Positions 1 through 11,842 of a DNA stretch of 64,000 nucleotides are shown here, piece by piece (the first letter of the stretch is position 1; the number at the start of each line of letters is the position of its first letter). The DNA is from Neofusicoccum parvum (Eukaryota > Ascomycota > Dothideomycetes > Botryosphaeriales > Botryosphaeriaceae). Under the pieces are notes generated by a model, which did not search any database, was not told where the DNA came from, and was given only the letters and a program-made list of their open reading frames with translations. Position numbers and translations under genes: made by a program. Location of the stretch: contig CP087219.1 of the NCBI GenBank assembly GCA_020912385.1, positions 1,054,001-1,118,000 on the forward strand, written 5' to 3'.

Positions 1-168
1 TTTCCCTCTCGCGCCTGCACACGCAGCGACCCTTCAGGCGCCTCCATACTCCACGGTCCCTCAGTCTTCACTTCTCCTCCACCGCAGCCCGCCCCGTCGT
101 CGCTCGTTAGCCTCTCCCGCCCCTCGCAACCCACCCCCCTCCAAGCCCTCGCCGAGGCTCCTGCAAAA

Positions 169-1389
169 ATGGCCGCGTCTCCCCAGACCCAGCAAGCTCC
201 CTCGATTTTCCCCAAGAGCCATGTCGGCTTCGACAGCATCACCCAGCAGATTGAGAAGAAGCTGTTGAAGCGCGGCTTCCAGTTCAACGTCATCTGCGTT
301 GGTACGTGAAGCCGCCCCCGCCCCCCAGCGTCGCGCCACGCGTTCCCCACTCGTCGCTGACCCAATGCTCCGCAGGCCAGACGGGCTTGGGCAAGTCGAC
401 CCTGATCAACACCATCTTCGCCTCGCACCTCATCGACAGCAAGGGCCGCCTGGCCCCCGAGGAGCCCGTCCGCAGCACCACCGAGATCCAGGCTGTGTCG
501 CACGTCATTGAGGAGAACGGCGTGCGCCTGCGTCTCAACATCGTCGACACCCCCGGCTACGGCGACCTGATCAACAATGACCGCTGCTGGGACCCCATCG
601 TCAAGTACATCAAGGATCAGCACTCGGCCTACCTGCGCAAGGAGTTGACCGCCCAGCGCGAGCGCTACCTCCAGGACACGCGCATCCACTGCTGCTTGTT
701 CTTCATCCAGCCCTCCGGCCACGCCCTCAAGCCCATTGACATCGTCGTGCTCAAGAAGCTGAGCGAGTTCGTGAACGTCGTGCCTGTCATTGCCAAGAGC
801 GACTCCCTGACCCTCGAGGAGCGCGCCGAGTTCAAGGCCAGGATCAAGGAGGAGTTTGCCTTCCACAACTTGAAGATGTACCCCTACGACAACGATGAGG
901 ACGACTCAGAGGAGGTTGCCCTGAAGAACACCATCAAGGTCAGTGGGGAGACGTTGGCGTGCGACTGCGTGCCGAGGCAGGAACTAACGTCCACTGCAGG
1001 ACCAAATCCCCTTTGCCGTCGTTGGTTCGGAGAAGACCATCGTCGTTGGCGGCCAGCAGGTCCGCGGCCGCCAGAACCGATGGGGTGTCATCAACGGTTA
1101 GTAAAGCCCTGTGGAATCCGCCGAGGCCCTGTGCTAACTTGGCCTTGCAGTCGAGGACGAGAGTCACTGCGAATTTGTTGCCCTCCGCGACTTCCTTACC
1201 CGCACCCACCTGCAGGATCTGATCGAGACGACGTCGCAGATCCACTACGAGTCTTTCCGCGCGAAGCAGCTGCTTGCGCTCAAGGAGTCCAGCGCCGTGG
1301 GCCACGGCGGCGGCTCGCGGCCCATCTCCCCTGCTGCGGACAGGGAGCTGAGCAGGAATTCGCAGAGGATGACCATGAACGGCTACTAA
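169..1389 (+). CDS. CDC10: Septin, Cdc10/AspD type
   Basis: GTP-binding cytoskeletal protein that assembles into septin filaments at septa and growth sites. Four exons (169-301, 376-938, 1000-1096, 1151-1389) give 343 aa. The P-loop GQTGLGKST lies at residues 45-53, the G3 motif DTPG at 102-105 and the G4 motif AKSD at 184-187, followed by the septin unique region around WGVINVED. The protein ends shortly after the GTPase core with a Ser/Gly-rich tail and no coiled coil. That short form, together with the FNVICVGQTGLGKSTL signature, points to the Cdc10/AspD class rather than Cdc3, Cdc11 or Cdc12. The start follows an A-rich context (CAAAAATGG) after a pyrimidine-rich leader. Assignment to the septin family is certain; the subclass is inferred from length and signature. 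Confidence 0.93.
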
Positions 1390-1939
1390 GTGGACTCAGC
1401 TCGAGCTGTTCTGTGTGGCTGGGCAACGGGGAAGGCCCTCCGGCCCTGGGGACGGGCGGAGGAGTCGGGTGGCAGCAGGTCGACTCTCCGGGGGTGGTCA
1501 AGGGAGCTTAGACGAGCATGATTGATACCAATGCGGGCCAGCCGGGCCGCTTACTTTGACACAATTTTCCACTTTTAGCATTGGAGTAGGTGGGTGGGAG
1601 GAGGGGATGCCAGATTTTCACTCTTCCTCCGTTCTTGGGCAAACCTGTGTCCCGACTTTCTCTTCGAATTTTCTATCTCAGCATGCCTTATTTTGCTCCT
1701 TCTACCCTTTTAGTAGCAGCTCTTTTCCCAAGTGGGGATCTTCTTGTAGTCAAAAGCAGCTAAGCGTTTCCTTTCCAGCTGCGGGTATGTAATAATCGTC
1801 TTTAATCGCTGAAGTGGGCCGCGGAAAGAAGGGTTCCCTGTGTGATTAGCTGGGCCTCGCGAGACTACGTACGCCAGATGCCAGCATATGTCTAAAACCT
1901 CGAATCTCCAGCCTCTGCCGGTGCCTGTACTCGCAACTT
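1390..1939. other. Convergent 3' intergenic region
   Basis: Shared 3' region between the septin gene (+) and the guanylate kinase gene (-). It contains T/C-rich stretches near 1640-1750 and no supported gene. Confidence 0.6.
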
Positions 1940-2624
1940 CTAGGATCCGACGACGAAATCCTTGACTTCCTTGTAAGCCTTGTCCAGGTCGTCGTTCACG
2001 ACAACCTTCTCGTGGATCGCCCCGGACTCCGCAAACTCCATCTCGACCCTCGCCTGCTGCAATCTCTTCTGAATTGCCTCTTCGGTGTCGGTTCCTCTTC
2101 CCCTCAGCCTCTTTTCCAGCACCTCGACGCTCGGGGGTGCCAGGAACAAGAACTTTGGCCGCGCAAACGGCAACTTGCCCTCGGCGGCCAGGCGATCGAC
2201 CTGCTTGACGCCCTCGAGCTCGATGTCGAGGATGCACACGCGGCCCTGCGCCGCGACGTCGGCGACGGCCGCGAACGACGTGCCGTAGCGGTTGCCGCCG
2301 AAGATGGCGTTCTCGACGAAAGCGTCGCGGGCGATCATGCCCTCGAAGGTTGGGTGGTCCGTGAAGTGGTACTCGCGGCCATCTTGCTCGCCCTGGCGCG
2401 GGGTGCGCGTGGTGTCTGCATGAGCCATGAAGATGCGCAACTCAGTGTCCTGGCCCCACAAAGCAGAAGAGAGACGGGGAGGGCGTACGTGACACGGAGA
2501 AGCCGAACCGATCAGGAAACTCGGCAAACAGCCTCTTGAGGATGGTGCTCTTGCCCGCGCCGCTGGGGCCGGAGATGATGACGGGCCGTGTGTCGACCGC
2601 CGGTCTCGACTGCTCTGCGGCCAT
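1940..2624 (-). CDS. GUK1: Guanylate kinase
   Basis: Phosphorylates GMP to GDP with ATP in purine nucleotide metabolism. Two exons (2624-2489, 2415-1940; intron 2416-2488) give 203 aa. The P-loop GPSGAGKST lies at residues 19-27. The GMP-binding region SHTTR is formed exactly across the intron, followed by GxxYHF and the lid region. Length is close to the usual 190-200 aa. The chosen start has a strong context (AACATGG). The frame stays open upstream, with another in-frame ATG at 2834 that would add a 70-residue Arg/Ser-rich, nearly acid-free leader; see findings for a possible mitochondrial isoform. The product is clear; which start dominates is not. Confidence 0.92.
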
Positions 2625-2834
2625 GTTGATGCTGTTGCGGGCGCTTGAGATCCTCGAAACCGGTGCGGTGGAGCAGAATTGACGCTGGAGGGGGCTGCGC
2701 GCACGCGGCTGCGGTTGCGGCGGTGTGAGGAGCGTGGAACGGGGGGCGAACGACTCGCTCGCTGAGGGCGAGAGCTGGGCGGAGAAGCTTTGGCAAATGC
2801 GCGTCGGGGCGAGCAAGGAGGTTCGCAGGCGCAT

Positions 2835-3495
2835 GCCGCTGTTGTGCGGAGGGGGTTGTGGGATGGCGCAGGCGGTGAGCGACACTTAGGTTGCCTGGGC
2901 CTGGAGGCGGGGACCCCCGGTCAAAATTTGGAAAGCTGCCGGTGGCAGGACCCTGCAGATGCTCTCCGCCGCAGCTCGACAGTGGCCGCCCCCCATTGCA
3001 ACGTCACTTGGCATTGACTCTCCCGGGCGGAAGTGTTTCAGAGCGTCCGTCAGTTCCTTCGAAAATGTTGCATTTCGCCTAGGTATCGTCCTTGGTCCTC
3101 TTCACCACCGCCATTCCGCCGTGACTGGAAGCTACCCCCCAACCACGTCCCGTATATGCATACATGCCTGGTCCATACAACCCATCATCCATCCTTCTGT
3201 ATTGCAGGCTACGTCCGAGTTGACCGCATCCCGCCATCAAAATGTTCCCTTTCTTTCCCTATCCTTTTCCCCCGTTTGAATGAAGCAGCAAACTCCCCAA
3301 ACACCGTGCAATGAGCATGCTCTGATTCGAGGTCCATCTCGCTTTGGTGAACCACCAGAACTCAGAAGAAAAAGAAGAAAAGAGATCCTGTCCGCGCGAG
3401 ATGACTGCTGGGCAGAACGAACTTCTCGTTTTGGCACCTCCCTGACGATGGCCAAATTCCATCGCCGTATTGAAATCATGGCACTGGTCGCTCGC
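2835..3495. other. Intergenic region
   Basis: Lies between the guanylate kinase 5' end and the Rae1 3' end, both genes on the minus strand. It should hold the guanylate kinase promoter; no other feature was recognised. Confidence 0.5.
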
Positions 3496-4796
3496 TTATC
3501 TCTTCTTGCTGCCGGGGCGTGGCTTGCATTCGTCGGCTTGGACCGGATGCAGCATGATCTTGGTCGAGATGTTCTGATTGTTATGGGCGTAGCCCTTGCT
3601 CCAGTCGTAAGATACGGCATAGGCGAAGATGCTGCCGGACGCGTTGAATGCCGTCGACGTGATGGGCCCGCCGACCTCCGGATATCCCTTGAGGCGGTGC
3701 TTTGCATCCTTGTCCCAGAAGTGGAAGGTGCCGTCGCTACCAGCGGTGCTGAAGGTGCCGTGCTGCGGGTGGAAAGAGATGGCGTTGACCGAGAAGACTT
3801 TAGCAACATCGCGCTGTGTGCTGTCGGTCTGGCGGTGACACTTGAAGGAGAAGTTCGAGCTGTCGATGGGGTCAGAGGCTTTCTTCATCCACTTGGACAC
3901 GATAAGATTCTTGTTGTTCCGCTGCTGGGGGTTTGAGGAACACCTAATCGCTCTACAATTATATATGTTCCTGCAGGAAAGGGGCGTTGACAAGAAATGA
4001 AACTTACGAAGCGTCCTTCTCCTCCACGTATTGGATGGCGCACCTGCCCTCGATACTGCCCACAGCAAAGCCCGTCGCGTCCGTAAAGCAGCTGACGACC
4101 CTGGTCTGCCACTTCAACGGGCTCTGCATGGTCTTGTAGAAAGTGTTGGGGTTATCCAGGTTGATAATATCGATGTAGCGGTCGGCGGTGCCCACCACCA
4201 GAAGCTTGTCCTTGGCATCCATGGTGTAGATACGCTCCTGGGCGTTGATGACGATGGCGGGCTGGAGATTGCTGGCGCGAACGTCCCAATACTTGACCGT
4301 CTTGTCCCAGGAGCCGGTCACGAGCACGGGGGTTTGATTGATGTTGGTCATCTTGATGCTGCGAATGGGTTGGTCGTGCTGGGCGACCGTGACGGGCGTA
4401 GGGCTACCGCCGAGATCAATCCTCTTTGCCGTCTTGTCAGCACCGGCACCGACAATGCAGGACCCATCCTGAACAGTCAATGTTAGCCAGATATACAACG
4501 CGCCGAAGGGAGCTCGAGATGCGGAATCACAGCACACGTACCAAGGCCCAGGCGCAGCAGAGCGCCGGCGCTTCGAACTTGAACGAAGTGGCGGGTGCAC
4601 TCTGGCCGTTGCCGTCGATTGACCAGACGTAGACGGAGCCATCCCAAGACGAGGCGGCCAGGATGTCGCTGACCGGCGAAAAGGCGATTTCGCTGATTGA
4701 GTCGGTGGGCGGAGAGTTGATCTGCACATCCTTGGAGGTGTCGCCCTGGGTGGGATTCGAGGCCGAGCTTGCGGCGCCGGCACCGAAGAGAGCCAT
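3496..4796 (-). CDS. rae1: mRNA export factor Rae1/Gle2, WD40 nucleoporin
   Basis: WD40 beta-propeller that binds nucleoporins of the Nup98 type and acts in mRNA export at the nuclear pore. Three exons (4796-4542, 4468-4008, 3859-3496; introns 4469-4541 and 3860-4007) give 359 aa, the usual Rae1 size. Visible repeats include SWDGSVYVWSID, TGSWDKTVKYWDVR and GSDGTFHFWDKD, and the family-specific segment NFSFKCHR follows the second intron. The C-terminal part with SYDWSKGY is typical of Rae1. The start sits at a single ATG after a GC-rich leader. The 148-nt second intron is longer than most in the window. RAD52 lies 1.3 kb upstream in the same orientation. Confidence 0.93.
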
Positions 4797-6059
4797 GGTT
4801 GGCGCCGGGTGCGTGAGATCGGGGATGCGACTGCGACGCGGTCGAGCGTTTGCAGGGCGACGGCGACGTGTAGAGCGCGCGTGGCGGCCGAATCAAGTCG
4901 CAGGCGGACGACGGGCGGCGAAGGCGCGGGGAGAAGAGAGGGCGTCAAGGCTGGGGGGAGGAGGCTGTGGCCGGAGGCGGCCCTTTTCTTTGCGCGCGAG
5001 AGGCAGCTTTGTTCAGGCACAGGCAGGCGCAGGCAGCTTCACGTCCAGACGCCTAGAGCTGCCTCGCGCCCGCCGCATCCAGGTGTTTCCCAGCGGCCCG
5101 ACGGTTCTTCCGGCCGCCTGAAAAACTCGCGAGCCTGCCCGCCGCACTCTCGCCCCAACTCCTCGCCCAAAGAATCGCAGTCGAAGCTCACGCACAGAGA
5201 CGCCTCAGCGGCGTTCTCACTCCGCTCACACAACGCTTTGGGAGAAAGTCCCCGGACGGCCCCGCTCAGGGGACTCCGCGTCACCGCGCCGCCATAGACG
5301 CCGCGCCGTCTCTTCGCTGTTCCCCGGCCTCCTGCGCGCCTTGCACCGCCTGCACCCGGCCACTCCCTCTCTGCTCCGCTCGGGCCCCAAGCTGTTCACC
5401 ACGGATGAAGATATGAGTCCGAGCGGCGCAAGGCTTGGGCTGGCGCGAGACGGGCTCTGTGGCTGGGGAGGTGCTTGGACACCGGTGGGAGCTCGAGGTT
5501 GCTGGCTTGCCAGTAGCAGCGGTGAGGTTCCTTCGTCGAGAAGATAGTAATGCGATTGCTCTCTTGTCTGTCACGGGCGGAGAGTAACTCGATGGGGCTT
5601 ATTCTTGGTGCGAGGAGTTCACACCATCTTTTTCGCGTCTGCAGGTTGCTGCCATCAGGCCATGTTGCCTGCTTGGGCTCGGTCAAACGGGCCAGACTCA
5701 ACAACAGCGTGTTCATATGATGATATCTACAATAGAGTCAAGCACTGATGCGCTCCCGCAGACCCTACGTGGTGACGGGTGGTGCCTGATGCGAACACTG
5801 TAATAATCTGATGAACAACCGCTTTCATTTCTAGATAGTATATCAATATCAATGTTGACCTGCTCTCAAGCAACGCTTCCCATGCCTTCAGTCCTGCTAG
5901 CTATGGATGCCGACCCCCAAAAGAGCTTTGCACGCAACGTCGACCCGTCAAAGAACGAAGAAAGAACCGGAAGAGCAAGAAAACGCCGAAGCACCGCTTT
6001 TGAGCCACCAACTCCAAGCCCGAATGGAACCATAAACTCAATCGGACATGCCGACCTCG
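4797..6059. other. Intergenic region
   Basis: 1.26 kb between the 5' end of rae1 and the 3' end of RAD52. The first 750 bases are GC-rich, as expected of the rae1 promoter. The rest is closer to even composition. Small open frames here show no recognisable domain, and I see no supported gene. Confidence 0.5.
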
Positions 6060-7893
6060 TTAGGTCTCATCTACCCTTGGCTTTTTGCTGTCTGCGCCGT
6101 TGATCGCTCCGTCTGCGGTTGCATTCGTCATGTCCGTCAACGCGGGCCTTGCCGACGCTTCCGCTGGCCGCTTCAGAGCAGGCGGCTTGTACATCGACCG
6201 GTTTGCCAGTGGGCTTTGTGCGGCGGTCGGCATGCCCAGTCTCCTGTTCGAGTCTGTCTGAGGGTTGACGAAATTCGGCTTTGCGAAGGCGCCACCATTG
6301 ACAGGACCGTTTGTGCCGCCGTTCGTTGCTGTCTGCTGGCCAGCGATGGCAAGTTTCTTGACTGGAGCTGAAGTTCGGTGGTCAATCCCCGTCGTGCGCC
6401 GTAAGGATGGGGACTCTGCGTGGGGATTGAAGGCGGCCGGGGTTTGGATGGGCGGCCGATTAGCTGCTTCTGCTTTCAGGAGAAGCTCGGCGGCACGGCC
6501 AGTGACGAAGCGGACAGGAGCATCTTGTGGCGGCTGCTGTTGTGCCTGACCTTGATTGGAAGAGTCTGGCCCTGAAGTCTCCGATGTGACAGGAGGCGTG
6601 ACGCCGTCTTTCCGAGACACCTGTGCAGTAGGAGCTTGGAGAGGTGTGGTAGTCGTTTGGTGCTGTTGCTGCTGGCTCCTGCCATGTTGGGACGGATCAG
6701 CAGTAGGTGTCTGGACCCGCTGTCTCGGGTCTTCTGGCCGGGGAGGCGCGCTCATGTTCGTGTTGTTCAAGGGTCTACCGTTCGTTTGCGGCCTCTGTTG
6801 TGGTGCAGACTGTACACCATTGGCAGATCGTATTGCGGGCAGAGACTGTACTCGAGCGACATTTTGTTGTTGCGCTGGACCAGGAGGCTCGGGCTTCTTT
6901 GGCGGTTTGTCCAGCAGCATACTTTCGTACGCGGAATCGTCATTCTCAGCTGCACGATCGAAGTCCATACCCTCGAACAGATTGCCTCCAAACTCGTCCT
7001 CGAGTTCCGTGCCGTTGGATCCGGTCGAACGTGCACAAGCAACTCTTGGTGGGTTCCGTTCCGTTGATGGCTGTCGGCCTGCCTCGCCAGGTTCCACCTT
7101 CTCCATCTTCAACGCCGGGGCAAAGTCGGAATGCCGGTGCAAGTTATCCGGGTTCCATTTAGTTGGCGCCACTTTCATTTTCGAAACCTTGCTTTCATAA
7201 TTCTTGTCGTAGAGGCAGTTGCCAAGGACGTTGCCAAAAGTCCGCAGCGCGCGCTTCAAAGCGTCGGTGGCGGCCTCCTTCTTCGCCTTCTCAAAGGCAG
7301 CTGCCTTGCCGGTGCAGTTTTCGATGTGGCCATAGCCAATGTCCTGGGTCGAATCAGCACACAGTCGTACAAGACCCGGTTTGCAGAACCACATACCTCA
7401 TGGTACGAACCATCTTTCAGCGTGACCCGGATGATGACGCTTAGACCCAGGCTCACCTTGCCGGAGCTCTGACTTTGGTCGATCTGTGAAGACCGTTCCA
7501 TTAGCATATCCACATTCGAAGCGCTCCATTCGCACCGCCCCTGGTTTGGCAAGGAAGGCGACTCACGAAATCAATTGTAGTGTCCCGTATGGAGCTGCTC
7601 CAGCCGTTGAACCCAAACACTTCGTTGGCAAGGTTGATGGCTTTCTCGGCGGGAAGGTAGTAGAGAGTGCGGCCACTGGGCCCTTTACGCGACGATATAA
7701 ACTCCGGGCCAAGCTGCTTGTCGAGACGGCTCTGTAGTGTCGCGATCTCCTGTGCTGTCCATTCCGAGATGCGCGGCCGCTCCTCGTCGAATGGGTTCGC
7801 GATACCGCGGTATTGGTCGCCCGGTCTGCAGGCGGAAACGGGACGTCAGCGTAAACATAAATGCAAATGGCGCGTGGACACTCACCGAGGCAT
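6060..7893 (-). CDS. RAD52: DNA repair and recombination protein Rad52
   Basis: Recombination mediator and annealing protein. It loads Rad51 on RPA-coated single strands and anneals DNA during double-strand break repair. Four exons: 7893-7886 (8 nt), 7825-7567, 7483-7397 and 7343-6060; introns of 60, 83 and 53 nt. The 545-aa product opens with the conserved Rad52/22 domain: ISEWTAQEIATLQSRL, INLANEVFGFNGWSSS, KVSLGLSVIIRVTLKDG, then GHIENCTGKAAAFEKAKKEAATDALKR broken here by family-typical positions, and FGNVLGNCLYDK. The rest is a long Gln/Pro/Ser-rich tail ending in a basic cluster KKPRV that could serve as a nuclear signal. The first coding exon encodes only MP plus two bases of the next codon. 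An ACGCGT box sits 142 nt upstream of the start. Confidence 0.95.
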
Positions 7894-8197
7894 GTCGTTG
7901 CTGTACGAGCGATGAGGGCTATGTCATTGCGTGTCGGGGCAGCAGGTGTCGTAGGCGGCGAGGGCGACGCGCTCGGGCGCCAGGCGGCGACGCGCGCGCG
8001 ACTCTCGCGGTCACCCACATGCGCAGTCACGTGCACGCGTCCCCAACGCCACCCTCTCAGGCTGACCACCAGCTTCTTTCAAACAAAAAAAAACGGCCGC
8101 ATTCAGAAGCGCATGATGAACGCTTGATATTCAATGTTCGACGCCCCGCGTAACGCCAACTGTTGCTCTATGTATACAGTATAAACCGACTGGTTCC
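7894..8197. other. RAD52 promoter / KEX1 3' region
   Basis: Short gap between two minus-strand genes. It carries the E-box/MCB pair annotated separately and an A-run near 8087-8095; nothing else was recognised. Confidence 0.5.
8028..8040. promoter_or_regulatory. E-box plus MluI cell-cycle box upstream of RAD52
   Basis: CACGTG (8028-8033) is followed at once by ACGCGT (8035-8040), 135-147 nt before the RAD52 start codon. ACGCGT is the core bound by MBF (Mbp1/Swi6) in ascomycetes and marks G1/S genes. The match is exact, but the function is inferred from position. Confidence 0.4.
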
Positions 8198-10191
8198 TCA
8201 CCTCCGCCGCTTTTCCGCATCGCTCTCATCATCGCTGTCCACCAGACTGAAAGCTTCCCTTTCAAAATTGCTGTTCCCCTGACCTCGCTTTGCCCTTCCC
8301 GACTCGCTGCCTTCTGAGCTTACAGAGTCGGCAAGCTCGTGCTCCTCGTACGCTGCCTCCATGTCTCGTTCGCTGTTACTTCTGCTTCTGTAGCCCTCGA
8401 GGCCCATTCCCCTGCTCATTATAGAGCTACCGTTGTCCTTGGCCCAAGGGAAAATGCTCTGGTATCCTGCCTTGCGACGGCGGTCACGCCAGACGAGATA
8501 GCCGCCAATGCACGCTAGACTGGCAACAACGACTAGAGCAACCTCGCCGGACTTGTAGTACGCCTTCCAAGTAGCGTCTTCCAGAGCCTGCTCCTGCTCC
8601 TCCTCCGCAACAGTTGAGTTGGGATGGCTACCCACGCTCGTCAATGGGCCCTTCTCGCCGTCAATCTTGGAGTCGACCGGCTTGCCGCCGATGCTGGAAA
8701 GGTCCACATTCATGAAGCGGTCGAGCATGTCGCGAGTGCGACGTGGATAGTCGAATGGCACCATGTGGCTGCTGTTGTAGAACTTCACGTATGTGAGGTT
8801 GCGAGCCTCCTGGTAGATTCCAGCAGGTTCGCCTTCGAAAGTCCAGTCCCGGCGGGGGGCAATCTCTCCAGGGTTGATCTCAAATCCCTTTCCCCCATTG
8901 AATGACATGCCGTTGATGAGGTCCTCGGTTCCCATGTGGTTACAGATGAGATCCCTGTCTCCAGAAAAAAGAAGTATGGGAATCTCCTTCAGAATGTTCG
9001 GGAGAATCTCAATGGAAGGCTTGGAGTTGCGGGCTTTGAAGTTCAACGACACAGAGCCTGAACATTCCTGCCAGCCGGTGCGCTTGGCTGGATCGATGTG
9101 GATTGCTTGCTTCACGTCTTCGCGACGGAGATACGGCGTGAGCTGCTTCAGGTCCGGGGGCCAGTTCATGCCGCAAGCTTCATTGGTGTCCCTCAAGCGG
9201 ATGTCGTACATGTTGAGACATTGGTGTTCCTTGTCGTTGGAGGTCTCCGTGGTGACACTGAGGAGGGTTGACAGAATTTCTTCACAGTCACCAATGTCCA
9301 CATGTCCGGCTCCGCCAGCGTCCAGAGTCTTGATGCAGACGGACTGAGCCGCCTCTACCTTCTTCGCTGCCTCAGAACCATACTTCAATAGGCCATTCTT
9401 GTAGGCATATGGGAGGTAGGCAAGATATTGGTCCACGGGCGAAATCCACCCGTTGCCTATGAGGAGGCCCTTCAGTTGCCACTTTACCTTGGCATCCTTG
9501 TTGCGATCCATCATGGCCTGAGCAATGTAGGGGATATGCTGTCCAGCGTACGATTCTCCAGCGATGTAAATCTGGCGATGCGGTTAGCCCAAGCATTTGG
9601 TATGAAGGCTGACGGAATCCGTACATCATCGTACATGTATTCGGGGAACAAAGCGAACCATTTCTCCAGGAAAATGATGAACTGGTCCGCCATTTCATTC
9701 AACTCGTGCAGATAGCTGTTCGTATCCACATAGCTGAATCCGGTGCCAACCGGGTTGTCCACGAACAGAAGGTTTGCGAATTCGTCCCAGGAGCCATTGT
9801 TGTACGCCAGCTTCTGGTCTGGCGTCACCCTGTACGGCCCGATCTCCATCATGGCACCGTCCATGGAGCTGCATCCCGGGCCGCCATTCAACCAGATCAC
9901 CGTGCGCTGCCGGTTTGCGATGTGCCTGTTTTGGTAGTGCCAGAAGAACAGATTGCCGTGGTGCTCCGCATTCACTTCCACGTGTCTGTCTCAACTTTAG
10001 CTTCGTCAGGAGAGTGCGGAAGACCGCAGGGAGAAGAGCGGTTACCCTGCATGCATCTTCAGCAACGGACCCGGAGGCGCGCCCGGCAGCGAGTGCACGA
10101 AATAGTCGGCGGCCGTCTTCTCCTTGTCAGCCGCCCAAGCCGCAGGCAGCCAGGCGGCCGAGGCCAGGAGGGCGCAGGTGAGGGCGCGCAT
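8198..10191 (-). CDS. KEX1: Pheromone-processing carboxypeptidase Kex1 (carboxypeptidase D)
   Basis: Serine carboxypeptidase of the late Golgi that removes C-terminal Lys/Arg after Kex2 cleavage. Three exons (10191-10046, 9985-9625, 9571-8198; introns 9986-10045 and 9572-9624) give 626 aa. A signal peptide covers about residues 1-20 ([20 protein letters not shown]). Family motifs are [24 protein letters not shown] and [11 protein letters not shown] with nucleophile Ser176, the acid Asp374 in SGDRDL, and His438 in SSHMVP. One transmembrane helix lies at about 512-530, followed by a charged cytosolic tail of about 95 residues rich in acidic and Ser residues. The membrane anchor and acidic tail separate Kex1 from vacuolar carboxypeptidase Y. 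The start was chosen because it begins the signal peptide. Confidence 0.94.
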
Positions 10192-11253
10192 CGAGGCGCC
10201 GGCGCGCGACCCCGAAAGCGAGTGCAGCGGGTTGTGCATGTGGAGGGCGGCGGAGTCGGTGCGGAAGGGAGGGACAGGTGTTGCGAGTTGGATGAGCAAG
10301 GCCGCGCGTGCTATTTCATGAAGGCGCTGCTCCGGGCCAGACGGCGAAGGAGGGCGCGGGCGCGAAGCGACGGCCGGGGTTTCGAGAGGCAGCACGGAGG
10401 ACGGGTCGAGCTCCAACAGAGGGCGGCACGGTGCTGCACGCCGGGCGCAGGATCAAGGGTGTTGGTGGTCGGGGCTGGCTATTGAGCACCTGTTCCGGGG
10501 CGGGTTGCTCTTTGAGAGAAGGACTCGTGGCCTGGGGGCGGCGATGACAAGGGGATCGTCGGCCGAGGGTCCTGCGGAATGCCGCGAGGCTACTGGGATC
10601 CCCGTGCGGCCGCGAGCCGGGCGACTCACTGAGCGCCTCAGGACGTCGGCCGGCCGCTGTCCCATTCGACGCCAGCCGTGCTGGCTCGCCCTTGGGCTAA
10701 AGATCCCACCAGATGCCATCTACCCGTTCGCCGTGCCCCTGGCGCACACGAGGGCTTGGCCCCGTTGCCACCTCCACATGCGCGCGAGCTGCGCGCCTGC
10801 ATCGGGGCTTTTGCCCACTAGCCGCTGACCGCAGCTGTTAATCTGGTATCAAGCGATGCATCCTCCGGGCGTATCCGCCGCGGCACCACGAGAGGACATG
10901 GAGGCACGGGAAGCATGGTGAATGGTCGTATTCCGCGTCTGCGCCGACGCAGCCGCGTCCGTGCAAGGTGCAGCATCAAGAGTGTGTAGCTCGTTGCGAG
11001 AGCCTAAGTAAGCTACATGAAGGAGACGCAGCAGGAAAGCAATGGAGGCCATCTCGTCGGCCCTCGCTCCCATCCCCTCGTAAACGCCAAACCCATAGTC
11101 CGCGCGCCTGCTTTTGATCAGCGACACACGAGGCAGCAGTGAGCCAATCCCGCCCGAACGAAGCTTCTGCGTTCATCACGTCATAAAGCTGCGCAGAAGC
11201 CCAATGTGAAACCCTTCCCTGAGAACCCTTATACAATCATCCGAACGCGCTCC
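10192..11253. other. Intergenic region
   Basis: 1.06 kb between the KEX1 5' end and the IGO1 3' end, both genes on the minus strand. Very GC-rich to about 10800. No supported gene and no clear repeat. Confidence 0.5.
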
Positions 11254-11842
11254 TCACGACTGGCGGATAGGCACAGCCTTGCCCTCTTCCTCGGCCTTGG
11301 CTTCAAGGCCGTCCTTGGCGCCCTCCATCTCCTCGTCGTCTACGCTGGTCTCGCGGTTGAGGCTCGTCTCGCGGTGGATGAAGCTGTTCTCCTTGACCGG
11401 GCTGCTGCCCTGGCCGTTAGGGTGGTGGGGGGCTGGCAGGGTGATGCCGCCGTTGCCAGTGTGGGGCGACGAGCTGTGCGGGATGTTCTCAGGAACAGGG
11501 TGCTCGCGGCCGATCTGCGTGACGCCAACGTCGTCTGCCTTGCCGGCCTTGGAGAGGGCATAGTCGCCGCTGTCGAAGTACTTGCGCTCCTGCAGAGCGG
11601 CGGCGGTTAGCGGGCGACGGCGGCGATGCGCGTGCCGGACGGCTCAGACCCACCTTGAGCTTGTTCTGCAACAGGTCCTTGCGGTTTGGCAGCTTGCCAT
11701 AGAGCCTGAAGAGGCGCTGCTCCTCGGCCGACAGTGACTACGATGCTCGTCAGCGCTGCTCTCCACTCGCAGGGCGTGCTCGAGTCCGTAGGGTCGGGTG
11801 ACGCACGCTGATGTCGACCTTGTTCTTCTGATGGGGGTTCAT
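11254..11842 (-). CDS. IGO1: Endosulfine/ARPP19-family protein Igo1
   Basis: Small phosphoprotein which, when phosphorylated by the Greatwall/Rim15 kinase, inhibits PP2A-B55 and promotes quiescence and nutrient-stress mRNA protection. Three exons (11842-11807, 11737-11654, 11589-11254; introns 11738-11806 and 11590-11653) give 151 aa. The endosulfine core runs from about residue 12 (SSLSAEEQRLFRLYGKLP, QNKLKERKYFDSGDY); the phospho-acceptor Ser47 sits in the invariant FDSGDY motif. After the core comes a low-complexity tail rich in Pro, Gly and acidic residues. The core is unmistakable; regulation by a Rim15-like kinase is inferred from the family. Confidence 0.93.
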
